Source: an uncultured Prevotellaceae bacterium
GTDB lineage: Bacteria; Bacteroidota; Bacteroidia; Bacteroidales; Muribaculaceae
DNA: 64,000 nt
Direction: 5' to 3'
Assembly (NCBI GenBank): GCA_947167995.1
Contig: CAMVKS010000007.1
Span: forward strand, 1-64,000
Below, in pieces: positions 35,144 through 43,860 of this stretch. The notes beneath the pieces were generated by a model. The model made no database searches. It was not told the origin of the DNA and was given only the letters and a program-made list of their open reading frames with translations. How positions within the stretch are numbered: position 1 is the first letter of the stretch; each line of letters opens with the position of its first letter. A program made the position numbers and the translations under genes.

Positions 35144-35614
35144 ATGTTGTTATTAAACACATCGTTTGGCAAATATGCATCGATGCCCATGGGCTGGGTT
35201 TTCATGTTTCTGCTCGTAGTGCTTGAAGCGTTTATAATGTCGAAGGCGCTCAAGAAGCAGCGTGGCTACGATTTCGGCGTAATGGCCTCAACGGCAGTGA
35301 GCAATGTTGTGAGTGGCGCCTTGGGAGCCTATATATCAAAGCTTATCGACCATGGATGGATGCTTGTCGTGTGGTTTCCCTGGGTGAGCTCTATCGAAGT
35401 GGATACCGTCGACACCGAGACCCTCTTCAGTTTTGTCCTGTATTTTGTGGCCGCTTTTCTGGGCACTGTTTTTGTTGAGATAATAATCAATGGTGTGCTC
35501 ATCAGGCGTTACAGCTTCAAGGATGTTATGAAGTCGACCATTGTTGCCAATGTGATAAGCTACATGATAGGTTGCCTGGCGCTTTATACCTATAGTTTTC
35601 TGTTTTATGATTGA
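35144..35614 (+). CDS. Small polytopic membrane protein, unknown function
   Basis: 156 residues from ATG 35144 with four likely membrane segments: about 13-32, 44-66, 72-86 and 99-125, plus a final one near the C-terminus. No motif recognised. A later ATG at 35183 (MPMGWVFMF) is possible if the second promoter-like box is used. It lies 25 bp before the nucleotide-hydrolase-like gene, with the same direction, and may form an operon with the next two genes. Confidence 0.7.
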   Translation: MLLLNTSFGKYASMPMGWVFMFLLVVLEAFIMSKALKKQRGYDFGVMASTAVSNVVSGALGAYISKLIDHGWMLVVWFPWVSSIEVDTVDTETLFSFVLYFVAAFLGTVFVEIIINGVLIRRYSFKDVMKSTIVANVISYMIGCLALYTYSFLFYD

Positions 35615-35639
35615 TCCATAACGATACAAAATAATAGCG

Positions 35640-36056
35640 ATGTCGAAGAAGATATATTTTGCAGGCTCGATACGTGGAGGGCGAGACCTTGCCGAGCTCT
35701 ATCATCGCCTCATAGACCACATGAAACGCCGTCACACCGTGCTCACCGAGCATGTGGGCAGCGGCAATTTGTGCCTCACCGAGCAAGGACGTCAACTTGA
35801 CAAGCGCATCTACGACCAGGACACTTCGTGGCTCAAGGAGTGTGATATTGTCGTGGCCGAGTGCACTGTCGCCTCACTTGGAGTGGGGTATGAATTGGCT
35901 TTTGCCGAGCAACTGGGCAAGCCGGTTCACATCTTCTACAACACCACCAGGTGCCACCTGTCGGCAATGCTCACAGGCGACCCCTATTTCAATATCTATC
36001 CTTATGAAAATGAGGATGATGTAATTGCTGTGCTTGATAAAATTCTGTCAAAATGA
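35640..36056 (+). CDS. 2'-deoxynucleoside 5'-phosphate N-hydrolase-like protein (DNPH1/Rcl type)
   Basis: 138 residues, close to the usual size of this family. IYFAGSIRGGRD is the phosphate-binding start, DIVVAECTVASLGVGYELAFA carries the catalytic Glu helix, and GKPVHIFYN is the following strand. Enzymes of this kind cleave the glycosidic bond of deoxynucleoside monophosphates, giving free base and deoxyribose 5-phosphate. Overlaps the next gene by 4 bp (ATGA), so the two are translationally coupled. Confidence 0.85.
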   Translation: MSKKIYFAGSIRGGRDLAELYHRLIDHMKRRHTVLTEHVGSGNLCLTEQGRQLDKRIYDQDTSWLKECDIVVAECTVASLGVGYELAFAEQLGKPVHIFYNTTRCHLSAMLTGDPYFNIYPYENEDDVIAVLDKILSK

Positions 36057-36454
36057 ACAAGTTGTTGTTGATTGTGGTTCTCTTGCTTGTTGTGGCAGCT
36101 GCAGCTTGGGGATTCAGTAAAAATGGTGGCGATGGCTTCACAACTGTTGATGCCAACGAGTTTGAGTCATTGATAGAAGATTACAATAATATTCAGCTGC
36201 TGGATGTGCGCACTCAAGACGAGTATGACGCAGGGCACATTCCTGGAGCCATGCTCATCGATGTTAATGACTCCACTTTCTTGACACAAGCCACATCACA
36301 ACTCTCGAAAGATAAAACCGTGGCGGTATATTGCCGCAGCGGGCGTCGCAGTGCCAATGCAGCGAGCATGCTCGTCAAAGTGGGGTATAGGGTGGTAAAT
36401 CTTGACGGCGGCATTCTTTCCTGGCAGCAACACGGCAAGCGCATTATGCAATAA
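36053..36454 (+). CDS. Membrane-anchored rhodanese-like protein
   Basis: 133 residues: N-terminal membrane anchor or signal (LLLIVVLLLVVAAAAWGF), then a single rhodanese domain with the start LLDVRTQDEYDAGHIPGA and the catalytic loop YCRSGRRS, with the active Cys. Extracytoplasmic rhodaneses carry persulfide or serve thiol chemistry; the acceptor here is unknown. Overlaps the upstream hydrolase gene by 4 bp. Confidence 0.9.
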   Translation: MNKLLLIVVLLLVVAAAAWGFSKNGGDGFTTVDANEFESLIEDYNNIQLLDVRTQDEYDAGHIPGAMLIDVNDSTFLTQATSQLSKDKTVAVYCRSGRRSANAASMLVKVGYRVVNLDGGILSWQQHGKRIMQ

Positions 36455-36665
36455 GGGCTCAACGAAAAGACAGTAGAACACAAGCTTTCAGAAGAACAGA
36501 ACACTTTATGTTCTCTCCTGGCCAACCAAGCGTGGCAGTCCTGTTCTTCTGTCTAAAAAAAAGGGAGCGAAGTGCCCAACCAGATTCAATGCACAATTCA
36601 CAATTGGGCTGCGCCTAATAAATCATAAAAACCTCTCTACCTTTTCCCCAGGTAGTGGTGATAGC

Positions 36666-37304
36666 TTAGTAACCTAAATCCTCGCCCACGAGGATGACTG
36701 TGTGACGTCGCGGTGTGCGGCTGTTGCGCAGCAAGTGAATGTAGCTGCAGATGCTCTCGGGGCTGTTGCAGTTGTGGCACACTCCGTCGACATGGCATGG
36801 TGTCTTGATGTCGAATCGTTGCGCATTGATGGGAGAGGCTATGCTGCGTGCTCGCGCTATCGCAGCCTCTACAGTCTGTGCCACCTTGTTGAGGCCAATG
36901 ATAAAAATCACTTTCTTGGGACCCCACGTGATAGCCGCCACCCGGTTTCCATTGCCGTCGATGTTGACAATCACTCCATCTTCGCTGATGGCGTTGGCGC
37001 TCGACAGATACACGTCGGCCGAGAAGGCGCGCAGGTACATCTGTTGTTTCTCCTCGGGGTCTTCTACCACGTCCCGGTCGAGCACATTGAGTGTTCCACG
37101 TTGTTTCAACGCCTGCGGTATTCCCATGTCGCGCACTGTCATCGAGCCCCCCCAGGTCACGCTGCTGCCGTCGGCAATGAGTTCTTGCACTTTGGCTACA
37201 GCGTCTTCAACAGTAGGGCAGTAGTGAGCCTCCATGTTGCGGCGGTTCAGGTTTTTCACGAGTTTCTCGCCCAGCAGGCGGTTTCTTGTTTCGAGTGGTG
37301 TCAT
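36666..37304 (-). CDS. LUD-domain protein (LutC/YkgG-like)
   Basis: 212 residues of the LUD (DUF162) family: TWGGSMTVRDMG is the signature loop and DVYLSSANAISEDGVIVNIDG the second block; the end has CHVDGVCHNCNSPESIC, a Cys cluster that could hold a metal. Family members take part in lactate oxidation (LutC) but many are stand-alone, as here, without LutA or LutB neighbours. Monocistronic and leftward. Confidence 0.85.
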   Translation of the reverse strand: MTPLETRNRLLGEKLVKNLNRRNMEAHYCPTVEDAVAKVQELIADGSSVTWGGSMTVRDMGIPQALKQRGTLNVLDRDVVEDPEEKQQMYLRAFSADVYLSSANAISEDGVIVNIDGNGNRVAAITWGPKKVIFIIGLNKVAQTVEAAIARARSIASPINAQRFDIKTPCHVDGVCHNCNSPESICSYIHLLRNSRTPRRHTVILVGEDLGY

Positions 37305-37342
37305 AATGATGATAGTTAGTGTGAAGTTATTTAATGCGCTTG

Positions 37343-37481
37343 CGTGATTTTAAGACAATCAAGGACAAGATAATTTGCGCCACAGATGCTGTTTTATTAA
37401 AGACAATTACAAGTGTGTAAAGACATTCGATTTTTGTCCGTAATAAAAAAGAGTACCTAAAAAATTGTCTTTAATTGTCTT
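37343..37481 (+). repeat. Palindromic intergenic repeat family, copy 4
   Basis: Starts CGTGATTTTAAGACAATCA and ends TTAATTGTCTT, next to the stop codon of the leftward acetyltransferase-like gene. Confidence 0.85.
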
Positions 37482-37482
37482 G

Positions 37483-38076
37483 TTAAAACTTAATGCGCTT
37501 GCGGTACATGTAGCAGTAATAGGGCTGGGTGGGAGTGCTGAAGCGTTCAACAAGTTCCTCGTGCACTCTCTCAAAGCCGTGGCGGTCGAAGTATTGCCAG
37601 CTGCAGGTGCTGTCGGTAATGTGATAGGTCCATTTAGCCCCTCGGTCGATGAGCATTGGCATGAGACGATCTTGCAGAGCCTGTGCCCAACCGCGCCTGT
37701 GGCTTAACAGGAACGAGAACTTGGCGCTGTCGTTGCTCATGAGATTGAGCAGGTCGCGCTCGGTGCGCATAAGGTAGGCGGTGGTTTCGAGCACATGCTT
37801 GCGCTCTACGTCATCCTTGCCATCCAAGAAATCTTCAACCCATTGCTCCGAGAGGTTGACATCTTTCTTCATGCGCGCCATCGCTACCGCCTGCATCGTG
37901 CCATCGTCGTCGCAAGCCTGGAGAGCAAGCTGCGGGTCGAGGAAGAGGTTGAGCACCACTTCACGCGCAAACTCGATGCTGTGCTCAATGCCGTGGGCAA
38001 TATCATTTTTCCACTTCCTGGCAAGCTCGGCAGCTACGATGTCGATATTGGCGATGTCAAAAGGCTTGATTGTCAT
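37483..38076 (-). CDS. GNAT-like acetyltransferase
   Basis: 197 residues. The C-terminal half (SHRRGWAQALQDRLMPMLIDRGAKWTYHITDSTCSWQYFDRHGFERV) has the GNAT pattern: an R-G-x-A-type acetyl-CoA loop, then the YFDRHGFE strand found in motif B. The N-terminal half (helical) is unusual. The substrate is unknown. Its stop codon abuts repeat copy 4. Confidence 0.65.
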   Translation of the reverse strand: MTIKPFDIANIDIVAAELARKWKNDIAHGIEHSIEFAREVVLNLFLDPQLALQACDDDGTMQAVAMARMKKDVNLSEQWVEDFLDGKDDVERKHVLETTAYLMRTERDLLNLMSNDSAKFSFLLSHRRGWAQALQDRLMPMLIDRGAKWTYHITDSTCSWQYFDRHGFERVHEELVERFSTPTQPYYCYMYRKRIKF

Positions 38077-38121
38077 GGAATAGGAGTGAATGGGAAAAGC
38101 TAAGAGTGACTAAGATTTTGA

Positions 38122-38149
38122 ATTCAGCATTCAGCATTCAGCATTCAGC
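38122..38149. repeat. 7-bp microsatellite
   Basis: Four perfect ATTCAGC units between the ddl gene end and the acetyltransferase-like gene start. Confidence 0.9.
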
Positions 38150-38169
38150 GTTGTGCATTGTGCATTATC

Positions 38170-39180
38170 TTAGAACTGGTTCTCGACTATGTCGGTGAGC
38201 ACATCTTGCATTTTAAGTCCTGCAGCCGCCACTTGTTGTGGTATGAAGCTGGTGGCTGTCATTCCTGGTGTGGTGTTCACCTCGAGCATGTTGATGCAAT
38301 CGCTGCCGTCGGGGTTCTTGGTGACAATATAGTCAACGCGAATGATGCCGTTGCAATGCAGGATGTCGTAGATGCGGCTTGTCTCCTCTTGTAGGGCTTT
38401 TGTGAGCTCCTGGCTGATGCGTGCTGGGGTGATTTCCTCGACCTGTCCGTTGTACTTGGCATCATAGTCAAAGAACTCATTGTCGGTAACTACTTCGGTT
38501 ACAGGAAATACTACGCTCTTGTCGCGGGTTTTGTAGCAGCCCACGGTGACCTCGGTACCATCGAGGAAGCGTTCTACCATCACCTGTTCAAACTGCTTGA
38601 AGGCATTCTTGATGGCTGGAGCCAGCTGACTCTTGTTTTTCACTTTGGTGACACCGAAGCTGGAGCCGTCGTCGGTGGGCTTGACAAAGCATGGCATTCC
38701 GAGTTGTTGCTCGATATCGTCTTCGGTGATGTTGCGCTCCACGCCCTTGAGCAGCAGGATGCTGTCGGCAACCGTGACTCCAAAGGGTCGCATATAGTTG
38801 TTGAGCATGTATTTGTTGAACGTCAACGCTTCGACCAGGACGCTGCAAGTGGAGTAGGGCAGATTGATAAGGTCGAAATAGCCTTGCAGAATGCCGTTCT
38901 CGCCAGGAGTGCCATGGATGGTGATGTAGGCATAGTCGAATGTCGTCTTCTCCCCCTTTTTGTCCTTGCTTTTAAATGAGAAATCGTTCTTGTCGATAGG
39001 TGCTATGCTGCCGTCGTGCAGGTTCACATGCCAGTCGTTTTTCCTGATAACAACGATGTAAACGTTGTAGCGGTCACGGTCAAACCAGTTGAATAGTCCT
39101 TGAGCCGAGCGAAGCGATACCTCATGCTCCGACGAGTCGCCACCACACACAATGGCTATATTTCGTTTTGTTTTCTTCAT
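38170..39180 (-). CDS. ddl: D-alanine--D-alanine ligase
   Basis: Start at MKKTKRNIAIVCGG (39180), 28 nt after the expected transcript start; 336 residues. ATP-grasp fold with IVCGGDSSEHEVSLRSA at the N-terminus, the HGTPGENGILQGYFD loop, PCFVKPTDDGSSFGV (ATP-binding) and MLEVNTTPGMTATSFIPQQ (metal and substrate-binding Glu/Asn, then the closing loop). It makes the D-Ala-D-Ala dipeptide of peptidoglycan. The gene is divergent from murF, the enzyme that consumes its product. Confidence 0.97.
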   Translation of the reverse strand: MKKTKRNIAIVCGGDSSEHEVSLRSAQGLFNWFDRDRYNVYIVVIRKNDWHVNLHDGSIAPIDKNDFSFKSKDKKGEKTTFDYAYITIHGTPGENGILQGYFDLINLPYSTCSVLVEALTFNKYMLNNYMRPFGVTVADSILLLKGVERNITEDDIEQQLGMPCFVKPTDDGSSFGVTKVKNKSQLAPAIKNAFKQFEQVMVERFLDGTEVTVGCYKTRDKSVVFPVTEVVTDNEFFDYDAKYNGQVEEITPARISQELTKALQEETSRIYDILHCNGIIRVDYIVTKNPDGSDCINMLEVNTTPGMTATSFIPQQVAAAGLKMQDVLTDIVENQF

Positions 39181-39213
39181 TGTAATATTATTAACGGTTA
39201 CTTTATTCAACTG

Positions 39214-39244
39214 CAAAGTTACTATTCCCTCCTAAAATAAACAA
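39214..39244 (-). promoter_or_regulatory. Promoter of ddl
   Basis: Minus-strand TTG (39242-39244), a 20-bp spacer and TAACTTTG (39214-39221). Confidence 0.8.
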
Positions 39245-39348
39245 ATTTTTTTTAGTAAGACACAGTGTCGATGAAGTGAGTAAACTGTTTTTAGGAATGA
39301 TAAAATCATTTTTTCTATATAAAAAAGCTATAAATTCATCTTTATTTG

Positions 39349-39356
39349 TAACTTTG
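39349..39356 (+). promoter_or_regulatory. -7 element, probable murF promoter
   Basis: TAACTTTG, 21 bp before the chosen murF ATG (39378). This placement argues against an upstream start at 39276. The -33 region is poor. Confidence 0.55.
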
Positions 39357-39377
39357 TGGCAAGAAACAATCGAAAAT

Positions 39378-40694
39378 ATGGAAATTCAAGAACTATACGC
39401 ATTCTACAAAAAGCATCCAGTGGTCACAACCGACAGCCGCGACTGTCCTCAGGGAAGCATCTTCGTTGCACTCAAAGGGGAGTCGTTCGACGGCAACAAG
39501 TTTGCTGTTTCGGCATTAGAGAAGGGCTGTGCCCTTGCGGTGGTCGATGACAGGCAAGTGTATGACACATATCTCGAGAACCCCCTTGACGGGAAACTGA
39601 TGGTGCTGGTGCCCGATGCGTTACAAGCCTTCAAGGACCTCGCCCGTGAGCACCGCAGGCAGTTCACGATCCCCATCGTGGGCATCACTGGCACCAATGG
39701 CAAAACCACTACCAAGGAACTGGTGCGCACTGTCCTTGCACAGAAGTATAACGTGATGGCCACCGAGGGCAATTTCAACAACGACGTGGGTGTGCCAAAA
39801 ACATTGCTGCGCCTTGCGCCTGAGCATCAAATAGCCGTCGTTGAGATGGGTGCCAGCCATCCAGGCGACATCAAGACGCTGGTAGAGACCGCCGAACCCA
39901 CTTGTGGCCTCATTACAAATGTTGGGAAGGCCCATCTGCAGGGATTTGGCTCCTTAGAAGGTGTGATAAAGACCAAGGGTGAGCTGTATGACAATCTCGC
40001 CACTCGCAGCAACAGTGTGATCTTTGTAAATGGCGACAATGAGCACTTGATGCACATTCTGCCAAGTAATATTAAAACTGTTCAATATTCACAACACAAG
40101 GAAGATGCCGATGTGTACGGCGAAATCGTGGCTTGCGACCCGTTCCTGAGATTGCGCTGGCGTGATAAAGATCAGTGGCATGATGTTGCCACTCACCTCA
40201 TTGGCAGCTACAACCTTGACAATGTGCTGGCGGCAGTGACAGTGGGTCTTCACTTTGGAGTGGATCCCCATGCAATCAGCGAGGCAATAGCGGGATATGT
40301 ACCCCAGAACAATCGCTCTCAGCTCACCGAGACAGGGCGCAACCACCTCATTGTGGATGCCTACAATGCCAATCCCACATCGATGGCCGCAGCCCTCACC
40401 AACTTCACCCTCATGCAGGTGTCTCCCAAGATGGCGATTTTAGGAGAGATGCGGGAGTTGGGCGACAGCAGCCGTGAGGAGCACAAGGCCGTTATTGCGA
40501 AGCTCGATGAGTGCCACTTCGACAAGGTGTGGTTAGTAGGCAAGGAGTTTGTCGATTTGCCTTCTGAGTACCGCAAGTTCGACGATGTGGAGCAGGTGAA
40601 AACGGCTATTGCCGACGAACCTTTGGAGGGTTATTACATCCTCATCAAGGGTTCTAACGGCACACGTCTTTTCCAGCTCCCTGAAATGTTGTGA
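39378..40694 (+). CDS. murF: UDP-N-acetylmuramoyl-tripeptide--D-alanyl-D-alanine ligase
   Basis: 438 residues from ATG 39378. GITGTNGKTTTK (P-loop; GTNGKTTT at 105-112), EMGASHPGDI and the later NVGKAHLQGFGS, then DAYNANPTSM are all MurF signatures. It adds D-Ala-D-Ala to UDP-MurNAc-tripeptide. The C-terminal domain ends LIKGSNGTRLFQLPEML. The open frame continues upstream to 39276, but that part would be untranscribed if the promoter at 39349 is right. Confidence 0.96.
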   Translation: MEIQELYAFYKKHPVVTTDSRDCPQGSIFVALKGESFDGNKFAVSALEKGCALAVVDDRQVYDTYLENPLDGKLMVLVPDALQAFKDLAREHRRQFTIPIVGITGTNGKTTTKELVRTVLAQKYNVMATEGNFNNDVGVPKTLLRLAPEHQIAVVEMGASHPGDIKTLVETAEPTCGLITNVGKAHLQGFGSLEGVIKTKGELYDNLATRSNSVIFVNGDNEHLMHILPSNIKTVQYSQHKEDADVYGEIVACDPFLRLRWRDKDQWHDVATHLIGSYNLDNVLAAVTVGLHFGVDPHAISEAIAGYVPQNNRSQLTETGRNHLIVDAYNANPTSMAAALTNFTLMQVSPKMAILGEMRELGDSSREEHKAVIAKLDECHFDKVWLVGKEFVDLPSEYRKFDDVEQVKTAIADEPLEGYYILIKGSNGTRLFQLPEML

Positions 40695-40755
40695 GAAGCT
40701 ACTTGAAAAGGTGTTAGTTTGAAATAATTGTCTTATAATCAATGTTTTTTTAGTT

Positions 40756-42246
40756 ATGAAACGATTGACGTTATTATTGGCAGTGCTTAGTTTAGCAGTT
40801 GCGTCGTGGGCACAAATTGAACGCCCCAAGCTTGTTGTGGGAATCGTTGTAGACCAGATGCGATGGGACTATCTCTATTACTACTATGAGGATTACGGCA
40901 ACGATGGCATCAAGAGGCTGCTTAACGAAGGCTATTCTTGCGAGAACACGATGATAAACTATGTTCCCACCGTCACAGCTATAGGCCACGCAAGCCTATA
41001 TACGGGTTCAGTGCCCTATTTTCATGGCATCGCAGGCAACGGTTTCATGATTGACGGCAAACCAGTGTCGAGCACTGGCGATGAGAGCGTTGAGGGTGTG
41101 GGCACCAACGGGCCGGCTGGAAGGAACTCCCCACGGAATCTGCTCGCAACCACCATTGGTGATGAACTCAAGCAGGCTCTCGACTTTGACTGCAAGGTAT
41201 ATGGCGTCGCTATCAAGCCGCGAGCTGCGATACTGCCTGCAGGGCACAGTGCCGATGCAGCCTACTGGTGGGACAGCGATGTTGGGCATTTTGTCACCAG
41301 CGATTATTATATGGACCGGCTCCCAAGTTGGGTGGAGAACTTCAACCGCAAGTACAACACCGAGCCCAAAGTCGACCTTAACACCAGCAATCAGGGCGTG
41401 ACCTACACCTTTAGAATGGCCGAGGCCATTCTGGAAAACGAGAAGTTGGGACGAGGCAAGTACACCGATTTGCTTGCCGTGAGCGTGTCTTCGACCGATG
41501 CAATTGGACATACCTACAGCACGCGTGGTCGTGAGAACTATGAGGTATACATGCAGCTCGACAAAGAATTGGCTCATTTCTTCAAGGAATTAGACAGGCA
41601 GGTGGGACGCGGAAACTATCTGCTGTTTCTGAGTGCCGACCATGGCGCAGCTCATAATCCCAATTTCATGAAGGAGCATGACCAGCCTGCTGGTGGATGG
41701 GATTCAAGGACTGCTCGCAAGAACATGAATCAGATAATCTACAACGAGTGTGGCGTCCCCAGTGCCATAAAGGCGATTTATGACTACCGCATCTATCTCG
41801 ACTATGATAAAATCGACAGTGTGGGGGCCGACGTTGCCGAGGTCAAGAAACTGGCACTCGAATATCTCAACGACGAGGATGAGCTGGTTCTGGCGGTAGA
41901 CTTTGAGAACGTGCAGCAAGCCACCATACCCGAGTTCCTCAAGCAGCGCATCATCAACGGCTATCATCGAGGCCGCAGTGGTGATATTCTGGTGATGACT
42001 CATCCTGGGTATCTGTCCTTCAACGTTAAAAATGATTATAAAGGCACATCGCACAGTGCGTGGAACCCTTACGACAGTCACATTCCTCTTGTGTTCATGG
42101 GATGGCATGTGCCTCATGGCTCTACCACCAAGCCCACACGCATTGTTGACCTTGCTCCTACTATTTGTGCTATGCTGCACATTCAGATGCCTAACGCCTG
42201 CGTGGGCGACCCCATCACTTTTGAAGTGAACCATAACAATAAGTAA
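40756..42246 (+). CDS. Secreted alkaline phosphatase, PafA type
   Basis: 496 residues with signal peptide MKRLTLLLAVLSLAVASWAQ. The alkaline phosphatase/NPP superfamily core is clear: VVDQMRWDYL (metal Asp), NYVPTVTAIGHAS (nucleophile Thr, probably Thr-74), AGNGF, KPRAAILPAGHSADAAYW with the Lys/Arg pair that binds phosphate in PafA, ADHG and HPGY. PafA is the main, phosphate-insensitive phosphatase of Bacteroidetes and acts in the periplasm or on the surface on phosphomonoesters. First of three phosphatase genes; the next starts 46 bp later. Confidence 0.93.
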   Translation: MKRLTLLLAVLSLAVASWAQIERPKLVVGIVVDQMRWDYLYYYYEDYGNDGIKRLLNEGYSCENTMINYVPTVTAIGHASLYTGSVPYFHGIAGNGFMIDGKPVSSTGDESVEGVGTNGPAGRNSPRNLLATTIGDELKQALDFDCKVYGVAIKPRAAILPAGHSADAAYWWDSDVGHFVTSDYYMDRLPSWVENFNRKYNTEPKVDLNTSNQGVTYTFRMAEAILENEKLGRGKYTDLLAVSVSSTDAIGHTYSTRGRENYEVYMQLDKELAHFFKELDRQVGRGNYLLFLSADHGAAHNPNFMKEHDQPAGGWDSRTARKNMNQIIYNECGVPSAIKAIYDYRIYLDYDKIDSVGADVAEVKKLALEYLNDEDELVLAVDFENVQQATIPEFLKQRIINGYHRGRSGDILVMTHPGYLSFNVKNDYKGTSHSAWNPYDSHIPLVFMGWHVPHGSTTKPTRIVDLAPTICAMLHIQMPNACVGDPITFEVNHNNK

Positions 42247-42292
42247 GTGTTAATTTGTTAAGTCGCTATAGATAATTTACATCAATAGACAA

Positions 42293-43801
42293 ATGAACCA
42301 GAGATACATAGCATTGTTACTCATTGTGCTGGCAGGAATTGCCGGCATGGTTCATGCTGACGACAATGTGAGTTACCTCTTGGGAGATGATGTCCCCAAT
42401 CCAGTGGCCTACATGCCGCTTCCGCCCGATACCGCGAGTGTGGTCTTCCATGGCGACTATGCGCGATGGATTTGGGGGAAAAGCATGCGCAACACGCCAC
42501 GAGGAGAGCAGGCAAGCTGGGAATCGAGGTATGGCGCTGTTCGCTTGAGCACGATTTACAGCGATGTCTTGGGTATTGACATCAGTGCCGAGACCACACC
42601 TGCAATCTATCATTTCATGTCCTGTGCAGGTACCACTGGTGCCAGTGCTGTGGTGAAAATGAAGGAGACCTATTTCCGAAGAAGACCTTTCTTGGTCATG
42701 GGTGAGGATGTGTGGGGACAGTTTGACTCCTTTAGCGAACTTGAGAATAACAGCTCCTACCCTTCGTCTCACACGTCCTATGGCTGGGGTGCAGCCTTGG
42801 CTCTCGCACAGATGGCGCCTTGCATGCAAGACACCATTCTGAGGCGTGGATATGAATATGGCATCAGCAGGGTTATTGTGGGGGCGCACTGGCAGTCTGA
42901 TGTCGATGCAGCCATGCTGTGTGCCTCGGCGGCTATAGCAAGGGCGCGAGGTAACGAACAGTACAAACTCGACCTGCTGGCGGCGCAAGAGGAGTTCATG
43001 CAACTCAAGGGAATAACGCGAGAGCAGCTCAACGGCGGCTATCCTGTTATGGGCAAGATTCTTGATGCTCCACCATCAATCAGCGACTATTGGTCCATTG
43101 GAGATGTAGATCAATACTGGGCAGGCAAGCAGCTGCGTGATGGAGAACGTGGCGAGACGGCTACTGCCGACATCTCACTCACCGATGAGTATCTTATTGA
43201 AATGTTTAATGAGTGCTCTCAAATCACAATTTCTTCGACTGAGACTCCTAACATTGCCAATCTTATATCAACTCTGAAATTTATTTTAAACAAAGAGGCC
43301 ACCGAACTTAAAAAGCAGATTTTCCGTCGCAGGCCCTATGTGCAATTTAAAGAGCATTTTAAATATGGTGATTATGAATGGAACATATCGATGGGAACAT
43401 CCTATCCTTCGCGACACGCTTTTGTTGGGTGGGGAATAGCGCTTGCTCTCACCGAGGTCATGACGGCCGATCAGGACGCGGTCCTCAAGAGAGGACGAGA
43501 GTATGGCGAGAGCACCATGATTAAAGGACATAGCTATGCCAGCGATGTGCAGGCCGCCAGGGTGATGGCTGCATGCCTTATTGGCTATTTGCACGACAAG
43601 CAGCTCATACTCACCCTCCTTGATTATGCCAAGAGTGAATATCAGCAGAAGCTTGAAGACGCAGCTATCGAAACTGTAATGGCGCAGTCAATCGCCAACC
43701 CAGCGGCTTGGTACTCAATCAATGGTGTGGAGCATCAGGAAAAACCCGAAATTCCAGGCATTTACATTCACAACGGAGAGAAAGTTGTGATCTCGAAATG
43801 A
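42293..43801 (+). CDS. Secreted class A acid phosphatase with two tandem PAP2 domains
   Basis: 502 residues with a signal peptide to about Ala-22. The first domain has the full PAP2 set: KETYFRRRPF, SYPSSHTSYGW and SRVIVGAHWQSD, with Arg, His and Asp in place. The second repeats it: KKQIFRRRPY, SYPSRHAFVGW and STMIKGHSYASD. In the latter the catalytic Arg is Thr and the His is one residue out of register, so that domain is probably inactive. The C-terminus, PGIYIHNGEKVVISK, is the same sorting-like tail as in the protein at 32892. Likely hydrolyses phosphomonoesters outside the cell. Confidence 0.85.
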   Translation: MNQRYIALLLIVLAGIAGMVHADDNVSYLLGDDVPNPVAYMPLPPDTASVVFHGDYARWIWGKSMRNTPRGEQASWESRYGAVRLSTIYSDVLGIDISAETTPAIYHFMSCAGTTGASAVVKMKETYFRRRPFLVMGEDVWGQFDSFSELENNSSYPSSHTSYGWGAALALAQMAPCMQDTILRRGYEYGISRVIVGAHWQSDVDAAMLCASAAIARARGNEQYKLDLLAAQEEFMQLKGITREQLNGGYPVMGKILDAPPSISDYWSIGDVDQYWAGKQLRDGERGETATADISLTDEYLIEMFNECSQITISSTETPNIANLISTLKFILNKEATELKKQIFRRRPYVQFKEHFKYGDYEWNISMGTSYPSRHAFVGWGIALALTEVMTADQDAVLKRGREYGESTMIKGHSYASDVQAARVMAACLIGYLHDKQLILTLLDYAKSEYQQKLEDAAIETVMAQSIANPAAWYSINGVEHQEKPEIPGIYIHNGEKVVISK

Positions 43802-43829
43802 AATAAACCGTGGCGGTAAAGAATGAAAT

Positions 43830-43860
43830 AGCGGCTCTTCTGAATTCAGGAGAGCTGCTA
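43830..43860. terminator. Bidirectional hairpin between two phosphatase genes
   Basis: TAGCGGCTCT and AGAGCTGCTA pair over 10 bp (one G-T) around an 11-nt loop; T-rich on the minus side. It ends 1 bp before the stop codon of the leftward gene. Confidence 0.7.

Noticed and set aside
39276..39377. Upstream extension of murF
   Set aside because: A TAACTTTG promoter box lies inside it and the residues are not MurF-like; the ATG at 39378 fits the family start.
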